A DNA stretch of 64,000 nucleotides from Actinomycetota bacterium (GTDB lineage Bacteria > Actinomycetota > Acidimicrobiia > Acidimicrobiales > Aldehydirespiratoraceae): NCBI GenBank assembly GCA_029979265.1, contig JAPOHW010000008.1, positions 82,324 to 146,323 on the forward strand, read 5' to 3'. Positions 54,731 to 62,254 of this stretch are shown in pieces (position 1 is the stretch's first letter; each line of letters opens with the position of its first letter). The notes beneath the pieces are model-generated. The model worked only from the letters and a program-made list of their open reading frames with translations. It made no database searches and had not been told where the DNA came from. Both the position numbers and the translations under genes were made by a program.

Positions 54731-56431
54731 ATGAGCGGCGAGGAGAAGGTCTACGACTATGTGATCGTCGGGGGTGGCTCGGCGGGTTGTGCACTCGCCA
54801 ATCGCCTGAGCGCCGATCCGAACATCCAGGTGTTGGTGCTGGAGGCCGGGCGACCCGACTACCGCTGGGATGTCTACATCCACATGCCGGCGGCGCTGAT
54901 GTTCGCCATCGGCAACCGGCTCTACGACTGGAAGTACGAATCAGAACCCGAGCCCGGGATGAGCGGCCGGCGGGTGTACCACGCTCGGGGCAAGGTGCTC
55001 GGTGGCTCCTCGAGCATCAACGGCATGATCTTTCAACGGGGCAACCCGATGGACTACGACAAGTGGGCCGCCGTTCCCGGCATGGAGTCGTGGAGCTACG
55101 AGCACTGCCTGCCGTATTTCAAGCGCATGGAGACCTGTATCGGTGCCGGTCCAGCGCTCGACGCGTACCCGGGTGCCGACCTGCGAGGCAACGACGGGCC
55201 GCTCGCAATGGAGCGGGGGCCGGCCGAGACCCCATTGTTCGAGGCATGGTTGCAGGCGGGAGTGGAAGCGGGCTACGGCCGCACCGACGATGTGAACGGG
55301 TACCGCCAGGAGGGCTTTGCCGCGTTCGACAAGAATGTCCACCGGGCCCGCCGACTGTCTGCTGCTCGGGCCTACCTGCATCCGGTCCTGAAGCAGCGCC
55401 CGAACCTCACGCTCAGGACCCGTGCTCAGGCCGACAAGATTCTCTTCGAGGGCAATCGAGCGGTCGGGATTCAGTACCGTCAGGGTCGGTTCGGTATCGG
55501 CATGCGTCGGGCCAGGACGCACACGGTGAAGGCGAGAGAAATCATCTCGTGTGGCGGTGCATTCAACTCGCCGCAGTTGCTGCAGTTGTCTGGTGTGGGT
55601 GATCGTCAGCACTTGGAGGGGCTCGGGATCGATGTCGTCTCTGCGCTGCCTGGTGTCGGCGAGAACATGCAGGACCACCTCGAGGTGTACATCCAGTACG
55701 CCTGCAAGGAACCGGTCTCGGTCCAGCCCCACCTGAAGCTCTGGAAGCGGCCCTTCATCGGCCTCGCCTGGCTGTTTCGGAGAGGCCCGGCATCGTCGAA
55801 CCATTTTGAGGCGGGTGCGTTCGTGCGCTCGAACGACGATGAGGCGTACCCGAATCTCATGTTCCATTTCCTGCCGATTGCGATTCGTTACGACGGCTCG
55901 GCTCCCGAGGGTGGACATGGGTACCAGGTGCATGTGGGGCCGATGTACTCCGACGCGCTCGGCACGGTGAAGATCACGTCCACCGATCCGACCGTGAAGC
56001 CGGCAGTGCAGTTCAACTACCTCACCACCGAGCAGGATCTGCGCGAGTGGCCGGAGGCGGTGCGCACCGCTCGCAAGATTCTCAACCAACCGGCCTTCGA
56101 ACGCTTCAACGGTGGAGAGATCTCGCCCGGTCCTACCGTCGAGACCGATCAGGAGATCATGGAGTGGGTGGCGAAGGATGCCGAGACGGCGCTGCACCCG
56201 TCGTGCACCTGCAAGATGGGCCCGGCCTCTGATCCGATGGCGGTCGTGGATCCGACCACGATGCGTGTCCACGGGACGGAAGGTCTTCGGGTGGTCGATG
56301 CCTCGGTCATGCCGGTCGTGTCGAATGGCAACATCTACGCCCCCACGATGATGATTGCCGAAAAGGCTGCCGACCTGATCCTGGGAAACGAGCCATTGCC
56401 ACCCGACACAACGCCGGTTTTTCGGCGCTGA
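54731..56431 (+). CDS. GMC oxidoreductase (choline dehydrogenase-like)
   Basis: A 566-residue FAD enzyme of the glucose-methanol-choline family. The FAD motif is [19 protein letters not shown], followed by VLEAG, the GMC signature [18 protein letters not shown] and the C-terminal [20 protein letters not shown] with the catalytic His-containing [18 protein letters not shown]. It oxidises a primary alcohol to an aldehyde; choline is the closest family member substrate but is not proven. The start ATG follows GGAGGG. It is convergent with the zur gene. Confidence 0.85.
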   Translation: MSGEEKVYDYVIVGGGSAGCALANRLSADPNIQVLVLEAGRPDYRWDVYIHMPAALMFAIGNRLYDWKYESEPEPGMSGRRVYHARGKVLGGSSSINGMIFQRGNPMDYDKWAAVPGMESWSYEHCLPYFKRMETCIGAGPALDAYPGADLRGNDGPLAMERGPAETPLFEAWLQAGVEAGYGRTDDVNGYRQEGFAAFDKNVHRARRLSAARAYLHPVLKQRPNLTLRTRAQADKILFEGNRAVGIQYRQGRFGIGMRRARTHTVKAREIISCGGAFNSPQLLQLSGVGDRQHLEGLGIDVVSALPGVGENMQDHLEVYIQYACKEPVSVQPHLKLWKRPFIGLAWLFRRGPASSNHFEAGAFVRSNDDEAYPNLMFHFLPIAIRYDGSAPEGGHGYQVHVGPMYSDALGTVKITSTDPTVKPAVQFNYLTTEQDLREWPEAVRTARKILNQPAFERFNGGEISPGPTVETDQEIMEWVAKDAETALHPSCTCKMGPASDPMAVVDPTTMRVHGTEGLRVVDASVMPVVSNGNIYAPTMMIAEKAADLILGNEPLPPDTTPVFRR

Positions 56432-56449
56432 CGGCGCAAACGCTTCCGA

Positions 56450-56902
56450 TCAGTCGCAGTCGGCGCATGTGCCGACGAGGTCGAGGCGGTGGGCCTCGAC
56501 GGTGAAGCCCGCCTGTTCGGCGACATCGTGGAGCGCCTCGTCGAGGCCGGCTTCTGCCTGATCATCGAGCGAAAAGTCGACGACGTCACCGCACGAGGAG
56601 CAGATCAGATGGTGGTGATGGTGGGTGAACTGCTCGGCGAGCTCGAATCGGGCGAAGTCGTCGTTGGTGACGATGCGGGTGACCACCCCGGCCTCTTCGA
56701 GCACGACAAGGTTGCGGTACACGCTCGATTGGGCAAGGCCGTCGCTGGCATCGAGGATCTGGGGGATGGTGACGGGTTGGCCTTCCGCTCGCAGCGTTGC
56801 CACGAGGGCGCGACGGCCTTTCGTGTAGCGCTGGTCTTCACGGCGCAGCAGGGCGTGGATCTCGTCGTCGAGGTCGTCGGTGGCCATCGGTCTAGTGCTC
56901 AT
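56450..56902 (-). CDS. zur: Fur-family zinc uptake regulator (Zur-like)
   Basis: A 150-residue Fur-family repressor. The DNA-binding winged helix spans about residues 20-85 with the recognition helix in SSVYRNLVVLEEAGVV, and the dimer/metal region holds HHHHHLICSSCGDVVDF and the terminal CADCD (two CxxC for structural zinc). The gene directly follows znuC on the same strand, and 7-1-7 boxes precede both znuC and znuA, so zinc is the likely signal. An alternative start is the ATG at 56887. It overlaps the znuC stop. Confidence 0.8.
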   Translation of the reverse strand: MSTRPMATDDLDDEIHALLRREDQRYTKGRRALVATLRAEGQPVTIPQILDASDGLAQSSVYRNLVVLEEAGVVTRIVTNDDFARFELAEQFTHHHHHLICSSCGDVVDFSLDDQAEAGLDEALHDVAEQAGFTVEAHRLDLVGTCADCD

Positions 56903-57635
56903 GATGGTGGTGCGGGTCGTCGAGGATCAAGCGGTCGCCGACGCGGATGAAACGCCCTCCGAAGGCATGGACGAGATGGTCTTCGGTCAAGACGTCGTCG
57001 GGTGCTCCGGCGGCAATGGCGTGCTTGTCGACGAGCAGGACTTGATCACAGATCCGGGCGTCGTCGAGATCGTGGGTCGTGACGATGACGGTGTGCCCGG
57101 CGGCGGCCTCGTCGCCGATGACGTCGAGAATGAGACCGCGGGAGGTGACGTCGAGGCCGGTGACCGGCTCGTCGAGCATCAAGAGGTCGGACTGCTGCGC
57201 GAGGCCCTGCGCAACCAGTGCGCGCTGGCGTTGGCCGCCGGAAAGCTCGTGGAGTTGGCGGGGAGCGAGATGCTCGATGTCGAGACGCCGAAGCGATTCG
57301 GTGACGATGGCGCGGTCTGTTTCGCCGAATCGACCGAGGAGCCCGCGAGAGGCGTAGCGGCCGAGGCCGACGGCGTCCTGCACCGTGATGGGAAGACTCG
57401 GATCGACCTCGGTCGATTGGAGCACGAAGGCGGGTGTCGATCCGCGGTAGTGAATCGAACCGGCTGCAACCGGTGCGAGACCGGCGATCGCGTTGAGCAG
57501 CGTGGATTTTCCCGAGCCGTTCGGCCCGATGACGGCCAGCGAACTTCCGGCCGGGACGTCGAGGTCGACGTCGGTCAGCGCCCGGGTGTCGCCGTAGCGG
57601 ACCTCGAGTCCGCGGATCTGCAGTGTGGCGTCCAC
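56892..57635 (-). CDS. znuC: Zinc ABC transporter ATPase
   Basis: A 247-residue ABC ATPase. Walker A is GPNGSGKST, the signature is LSGGQRQ, Walker B LLMLDEPVTGLD and the switch His in TTHDLDDA. The C-terminus ends in a His-rich tail (HHHHEH), fitting a metal importer. GTG 57635 is preceded by TACCCT at seven bases; an in-frame ATG further upstream (57662) would overlap the first zinc box. It is divergent from znuA and read together with zur. Confidence 0.85.
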   Translation of the reverse strand: MDATLQIRGLEVRYGDTRALTDVDLDVPAGSSLAVIGPNGSGKSTLLNAIAGLAPVAAGSIHYRGSTPAFVLQSTEVDPSLPITVQDAVGLGRYASRGLLGRFGETDRAIVTESLRRLDIEHLAPRQLHELSGGQRQRALVAQGLAQQSDLLMLDEPVTGLDVTSRGLILDVIGDEAAAGHTVIVTTHDLDDARICDQVLLVDKHAIAAGAPDDVLTEDHLVHAFGGRFIRVGDRLILDDPHHHHEH

Positions 57636-57653
57636 GTGCTGGAGGGTAGCTGT

Positions 57654-57668
57654 TGAAAACAATTCTCA
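57654..57668. promoter_or_regulatory. Putative Zur box 1
   Basis: TGAAAAC-A-ATTCTCA is a 7-1-7 imperfect inverted repeat (five of seven positions pair) in the divergent znuC-znuA region, close to the znuC -10 element. Confidence 0.55.
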
Positions 57669-57716
57669 TTCTGATTGGGAGAGGTGATCGACGGCCGGTA
57701 GCGTCTCTTCTGACAG

Positions 57717-57731
57717 TGATAGTCATTCTCA
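57717..57731. promoter_or_regulatory. Putative Zur box 2
   Basis: TGATAGT-C-ATTCTCA repeats the 7-1-7 pattern and shares the ATTCTCA half-site with box 1. It lies downstream of a possible znuA -10 (TAGCGT, 57699-57704), where a bound repressor would block transcription. Confidence 0.55.
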
Positions 57732-57742
57732 TTTGGAGCCGT

Positions 57743-58747
57743 ATGCGTCGTGTCCTCTCTGCCCTCGTGACCATTGGTGTCATCGTCTCGACCACGTCTG
57801 CGTGCAGCGAGCAAGTCCCAGGGGCAGGTGACAGCGGTAAGCCGACCGTTGTCGTGACGACAAACATCCTCGGCGACGTGGTCACCTCTCTGACGGGGGG
57901 TGTTGTCGACGTTGTGACGATCATGCCGGTCGGCGCCGATCCGCACGAGTTCCAGGCATCAGCCCGCCAGGCCGACGCCATGCGGTCGGCCGATGCGTTG
58001 ATCGTAAATGGAGCCGGCTTTGAAGAGGGCCTGCTCGACGTGATCGAGGGTGCTGAGGCCGACGGCGTTTCCGTGTTCGAGGCGATCAGGGCTGTGAGGC
58101 CGATCGAGTTCGCCGACGACCATGACTCGGCGACGGAGCACGCGGACGAGGATCACGGCGATCATGAGGACGAGGATCACGGCGATCATGACGACGCCCA
58201 CGGACACGATGGAACCGATCCTCACTTCTTCACCGATCCCGCTCGCATGGCTGTCGTCGTTCACGGCATCGCCGACTTCCTGATCGACGAAGTCGACGGA
58301 ATCGACACCGTCGCCGTCGAGGCCGCAGCCGACGCGTACGAGATGGAACTCGAGGCGCTCGACGCCGAGATCGCCGATCTGCTGGCAGCGATCCCGTCAC
58401 CACGACGTGTGCTCGTCACCAACCATGAAGTCTTCGGCTACTTCGCAGAGCGATATGGATTCGATGTCGTCGGGGCAATCATCCCGGGGGGCTCGACGAC
58501 CGACGGGGCGAGTGCAGCTGCTCTGGCTGCGTTGGCCGAGACGATTCGCAACACGGGTGTGACGGTGATCTTCGCCGACGTCTCGTCGTCGACCGATCTT
58601 GCGCAGACCCTGGCGGACGAAGTCGGTGACATCGAGATCGTCGAGCTCTATTCCGAGTCGCTCGGCGGGGCGGGTTCCGACGGCGCAACCTACGTCGACA
58701 TGATTCGGGCAAACGCAGAGCGGATCACTGCTGCTCTGGCATCCTGA
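57743..58747 (+). CDS. znuA: Zinc-binding lipoprotein of the ABC transporter
   Basis: A 334-residue periplasmic-type zinc-binding protein (cluster A-I). The lipoprotein signal ends at Cys21 (TTSAC). Ligand His residues are in PVGADPHEFQ, DPHFFTDPARM and VTNHEVFGYFAERYG, with a C-terminal Asp. A His/Asp-rich acidic loop of about 30 residues after residue 120 is typical of ZnuA and probably collects zinc. The ATG at 57743 has GGAG upstream; an upstream ATG frame (57653) would add a second hydrophobic segment and overlap the Zur box. Confidence 0.85.
   Translation: MRRVLSALVTIGVIVSTTSACSEQVPGAGDSGKPTVVVTTNILGDVVTSLTGGVVDVVTIMPVGADPHEFQASARQADAMRSADALIVNGAGFEEGLLDVIEGAEADGVSVFEAIRAVRPIEFADDHDSATEHADEDHGDHEDEDHGDHDDAHGHDGTDPHFFTDPARMAVVVHGIADFLIDEVDGIDTVAVEAAADAYEMELEALDAEIADLLAAIPSPRRVLVTNHEVFGYFAERYGFDVVGAIIPGGSTTDGASAAALAALAETIRNTGVTVIFADVSSSTDLAQTLADEVGDIEIVELYSESLGGAGSDGATYVDMIRANAERITAALAS
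58144..58191 (+). repeat. Tandem duplication in the znuA metal loop
   Basis: A 24-base unit is repeated once without change (58144-58167 and 58168-58191). It encodes two near-copies of DEDHGDH in the His-rich loop, so the number of zinc-collecting units can vary in frame by slippage. Confidence 0.75.
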
Positions 58748-58751
58748 GGTC

Positions 58752-59600
58752 GTGATCGACTTCTTCACCGAGGCGTTCGAGCCGACCTTCATGCAACGTG
58801 CGCTCCTCGGCGCACTGATCGCTGTCGTCGCCACATCGGTGGTCGGTACGTGGGTGGTGTTGCGAGGTCTGTCCTTCCTGGGCGACGCCCTGGCCCATGG
58901 CGTCATACCCGGCATCGCGTTGGCGGTGCTCTGGGGCTTCAGCCCAATCATCGGTGCCTTCGTGGCGGCGATCATCATGAGTGGGCTCGTGACCGCCGTT
59001 TCGGCGCGGACGATCGTGCGCGAGGACACAGCAATCGGTTTGCTGTTCGTCGGGATGTTGGCGCTCGGCATCGTGATCGTTTCACGGGCCCGGGCCTTCA
59101 CGACCGAGGTCACCTCACTGCTGTTCGGTGACGTTCTCGGCGTCACGCCGGCCGACATTCGTACCCAGGTGGTGGCGACGGTCGTCGTTGTGGCTGTTTC
59201 GGTGGTGATGTACCGCCCGTTCCTCGCCCTGACCTTCAACCGTGCCAAGGCCGAGACCCTCGGCATGCGCCCGGGTGTCGCGCAATCCGTGCTGCTCGCC
59301 CTGGTCGCACTCAGCATCGTGGCCAGCTTTCAGGCGGTCGGCACGTTGCTCGTGTTCGGCCTGCTGGTCGGTCCGCCCGCCACTGCCATGCTGCTGGTGA
59401 AGCGGGTGCCCACGATCATGTTCACGGCGATCGGCTTCGGATCCCTTGCCGTGGTGCTCGGGCTCGCCATCAGCTTCCACCACGACACGGCCGGCGGTGC
59501 AACCATGGCGGCGCTGTCGGTACTGCAGTTCTTCGTCGTGTTGGTCGCGCAGGAGATCCGAACGTCAATGCGCCGCTCATCACCCGTCGCTGTCGGCTAG
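58752..59600 (+). CDS. znuB: Zinc ABC transporter permease
   Basis: A 282-residue integral membrane permease of the ABC-3 family with eight or so helices. Recognisable are LRGLSFLGDALAHGVIPGIAL, the SRARAFTTEVTSLLFGDVLGV loop and LGMRPGVAQSVLLALVALSIV. The GTG start is four bases after znuA, so they are one operon. It supplies the channel for zinc delivered by ZnuA and powered by ZnuC. Confidence 0.9.
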   Translation: MIDFFTEAFEPTFMQRALLGALIAVVATSVVGTWVVLRGLSFLGDALAHGVIPGIALAVLWGFSPIIGAFVAAIIMSGLVTAVSARTIVREDTAIGLLFVGMLALGIVIVSRARAFTTEVTSLLFGDVLGVTPADIRTQVVATVVVVAVSVVMYRPFLALTFNRAKAETLGMRPGVAQSVLLALVALSIVASFQAVGTLLVFGLLVGPPATAMLLVKRVPTIMFTAIGFGSLAVVLGLAISFHHDTAGGATMAALSVLQFFVVLVAQEIRTSMRRSSPVAVG

Positions 59601-59661
59601 TCGCGCAGCCCCTGCGAGCTCGGTCATGGCGGCCCTGGTGCCTCGGTACCTGCGGGATCGA

Positions 59662-60045
59662 TCAGCGCGTGACCTGCCGATCGGGCGCGATCTTGAGAAT
59701 GACCCGTTCCGACTGGATGGCGGGCTGGTAGTCACCGCCGGTGTATTTGCGGGACAACGCGTTGATGCTGTCGAGCGCGGCGGGCCCGGTGACTGTCTCG
59801 ACCACGCGTCCGCGGATCTCGACGAACGAGTACGCATTCTCGGCGTCCCAGATGGCGACCGTCACCCGGGGATCGGCTTCGACATTCTTGAATTTGCGGC
59901 GATGGACCTCGGTGTTGATGAGGATGTGGTTTTCGTCGCAGCCCACCCACATGATGTGGGTCTGGGGCTGCCCGTCGGGCATCAGGGTGGTCAAGGCGGC
60001 GAAATTGGCACCTTCGGCAAGCGTCCGGACCTGTTCGTGGAGCAT
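59662..60045 (-). CDS. PPOX-class F420/FMN-binding protein
   Basis: A 127-residue protein of the pyridoxamine-phosphate-oxidase-like fold: FAALTTLMPDGQPQTHIMWVGCDE, KFKNVEADPRVTVAIWDAEN and YSFVEIRGRVVETVTGPAA are the usual signatures. Actinobacterial members often bind F420 or FMN and reduce small substrates. The ATG at 60045 has GAGG just upstream. It is convergent with znuB. Cofactor and substrate are not determined. Confidence 0.75.
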   Translation of the reverse strand: MLHEQVRTLAEGANFAALTTLMPDGQPQTHIMWVGCDENHILINTEVHRRKFKNVEADPRVTVAIWDAENAYSFVEIRGRVVETVTGPAALDSINALSRKYTGGDYQPAIQSERVILKIAPDRQVTR

Positions 60046-60094
60046 TGCCTCATCGTGCCACGTCCGAGTCGCTCGGGTCGGCGACCGCCGTCGC

Positions 60095-60991
60095 TCAACA
60101 CGAACCGGTCGGTGGCCCCCAGTCGGTCGGAATTCCGACGATGTCGAGGAGCCGGTGGTCGCTGCCGTCCGCTCGCATGATCGCAAGTGCGGTCCCGGCC
60201 TGCTGGTAGGCGATCCACTCGCCGTCCGGTGACCACACCGGGTGCTCGCCGCCATTCATCCCAAAGGTGAGCTGCATCTTCGCACCGCCGTCGGCACCCA
60301 TCACGAAGATCTGTTTGCGTTCGTTGACCCGGCTGGCCCAGGCGATGTGGTCACCAGCGGGGGACCAGCGCGGACCGGTGTCGCCGACGGTGTTGTCGGT
60401 GAGTTGTCGTTCACTCCCGTCGGCGAGGTCGAGCACGACGATGTCGGTGTCGCCTCCTCGGTCACCGGCGAACACGACGACGTCGCCGGTCGGAGACCAG
60501 TCGGGACTTGCCCCGGCGACATCGGTGTCGAGCGAGGGTGCGTCGGATGCGTCCAGCGTCAGCAGTCGGATCGCTTGCGCGCCGGTGGTGTCATCTCGTA
60601 GCGACACCGCGATGCGACGGCAGTCGGGGGCCCAGGTCGCCGTGTCGCCGGCGCCAACCTTCGCAACGACCGACGACGCAGTGCCGTCGGGGTCACCCAC
60701 CACGAGTGCGACGGTGCCATCGGCTGACTGCTGGGTCCAGAGCAGGCGCCGTCCGTCGGGCGCCCAGCGTCCTGCCGCGGCTCCGTCCGGCCCGGGAACG
60801 AGCGCCGACGTCTCGGTGCCGTCGAGTTCGTACGACACCAGTGATGGTGGACCACGCAGCGGGCCCTGCTGCATGATCAGGGCACCGGTCGGCGCTGCGG
60901 GTGGAGTGTCACCAGGACTGCACCCCGCCAGCACGACGGCGAGGAGGGAATGAACAAATCTCGACCGCAGGCGGGATTGTGTGTTCTTCAT
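60095..60991 (-). CDS. TolB-like beta-propeller lipoprotein
   Basis: A 298-residue lipoprotein (lipobox VVLAGC, Cys24) with WD40/TolB-like PD40 repeats: ATWAPDCRRIAVSLRDD, SPDWSPTGDVVVFAGDRGG, GPRWSPAGDHIAWASRVN and HPVWSPDGEWIAYQQAG. Each repeat has the typical W-S-P-D/A-G core. It is exported and probably binds a protein or ligand; no specific partner is known. It is divergent from sbcD. Confidence 0.8.
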   Translation of the reverse strand: MKNTQSRLRSRFVHSLLAVVLAGCSPGDTPPAAPTGALIMQQGPLRGPPSLVSYELDGTETSALVPGPDGAAAGRWAPDGRRLLWTQQSADGTVALVVGDPDGTASSVVAKVGAGDTATWAPDCRRIAVSLRDDTTGAQAIRLLTLDASDAPSLDTDVAGASPDWSPTGDVVVFAGDRGGDTDIVVLDLADGSERQLTDNTVGDTGPRWSPAGDHIAWASRVNERKQIFVMGADGGAKMQLTFGMNGGEHPVWSPDGEWIAYQQAGTALAIMRADGSDHRLLDIVGIPTDWGPPTGSC

Positions 60992-61066
60992 CGATGTGTC
61001 CCTTGTGCACCGCAGTTGCTTGCGAACGGTGCCATGGTGGCATGGCGGTGTGAACGGAGGGACAAC

Positions 61067-62254
61067 ATGAGAATCGCCCACACCAGCGACTGGCACCTCG
61101 GCCGCAGCTTCGGCCCGGTGTCGCTGCACCACGATCAGGTGGCGTTCTGTGACCTGTTCGTCGGTCTCGTGGATGAGCACGAAGCCGATCTGGTCGTCAT
61201 CGCCGGTGACATCTTCGATCGCGCAATTGCGCCGACCGAATCGATCGAGTTGTTCCGGACAACGTTGCGGCGGCTCCGCGACCTTGATGTGAAGGTGGCG
61301 GTGATCTCGGGAAACCATGACGGTGCCGATCGACTGTCGCCATACGACGACCTGCTCGACGGTTCCGGCGTGTACGTCCGAGGCGGGTACGAGGGCGTCG
61401 GCCGGGTCATCGCCCTCGAGTTCGACGACGGCCCCCTGGACCTCGTGCTGCTGCCCTTCCTCGACCCGGTGGCAGCACCAGACGACGACCCCGATCGCAG
61501 CGCCGACGAAAAGCTCGCCCGTAGTGTGCGTCGGACCCACCACGATGTCCTGGCCGCAGCGATCGAGCAGGCCCGTTCCGAACGGCGAGCACCGCGCTCG
61601 GTTGCTGTTGCCCACGCCTTCGTGATCGGCGGTGACCGGCCCGGGGACCGGCCCGAGGAGTCGGACTCCGAGCGCGTCCTCGAGGTCGGGGGGCATGGAG
61701 CGGTCAGCCTGTCTCTGTTCGACGAGTTTTCGTACACCGCGTTGGGGCACTTGCACCGACCCCAACACGTCGGACGAGAAGCGATCCGGTACTCCGGAAC
61801 ACCGATCCCGTACTCGTTCTCCGAAGATCATCAGAAGTCCGTGACCATCGTCGACATGGATGCAACTGGTGCCGTCGAGATCGACACGATCGCTCTCGAG
61901 GTTGGTCGCAAGGTCTATTCGATGACAGGCACCATGGACGAGCTTCTCGACGTCACCAGTCACCCTCAGGCCGTGGACCGGTTCGTTCGGGCAACGGTCA
62001 CCGATCCTGGCCTCGTCCTCGATGCCAAGTCGAGACTGGAGGAGCGGTACCCACTCATCATCGAAGTCCATCTGCAACCTTCGGGGTCGACCACGATGCC
62101 CGCCTTCGAGCCGACTGCCTCACCCGACCGGATCGATCCACTCGAGACCGTGATCGCATTCTGGACCGAACGGCAGCACGTCGAGCCCGACGATCTGGAA
62201 CGAACGCTGCTGAAGGCCGCCGTCGACGCAGCAACGAGGGAGACCGCATCGTGA
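61067..62254 (+). CDS. sbcD: SbcD, exonuclease subunit of SbcCD
   Basis: A 395-residue Mre11-type nuclease. Phosphoesterase motifs are HTSDWHLGRSF (metal-binding Asp and His), AGDIFDR, SGNHDG and the LGHLHRP block. SbcD with SbcC degrades DNA ends, hairpins and stalled structures. The ATG at 61067 follows GGAGGG. The stop overlaps the sbcC GTG, so the two are coupled. Confidence 0.95.
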   Translation: MRIAHTSDWHLGRSFGPVSLHHDQVAFCDLFVGLVDEHEADLVVIAGDIFDRAIAPTESIELFRTTLRRLRDLDVKVAVISGNHDGADRLSPYDDLLDGSGVYVRGGYEGVGRVIALEFDDGPLDLVLLPFLDPVAAPDDDPDRSADEKLARSVRRTHHDVLAAAIEQARSERRAPRSVAVAHAFVIGGDRPGDRPEESDSERVLEVGGHGAVSLSLFDEFSYTALGHLHRPQHVGREAIRYSGTPIPYSFSEDHQKSVTIVDMDATGAVEIDTIALEVGRKVYSMTGTMDELLDVTSHPQAVDRFVRATVTDPGLVLDAKSRLEERYPLIIEVHLQPSGSTTMPAFEPTASPDRIDPLETVIAFWTERQHVEPDDLERTLLKAAVDAATRETAS

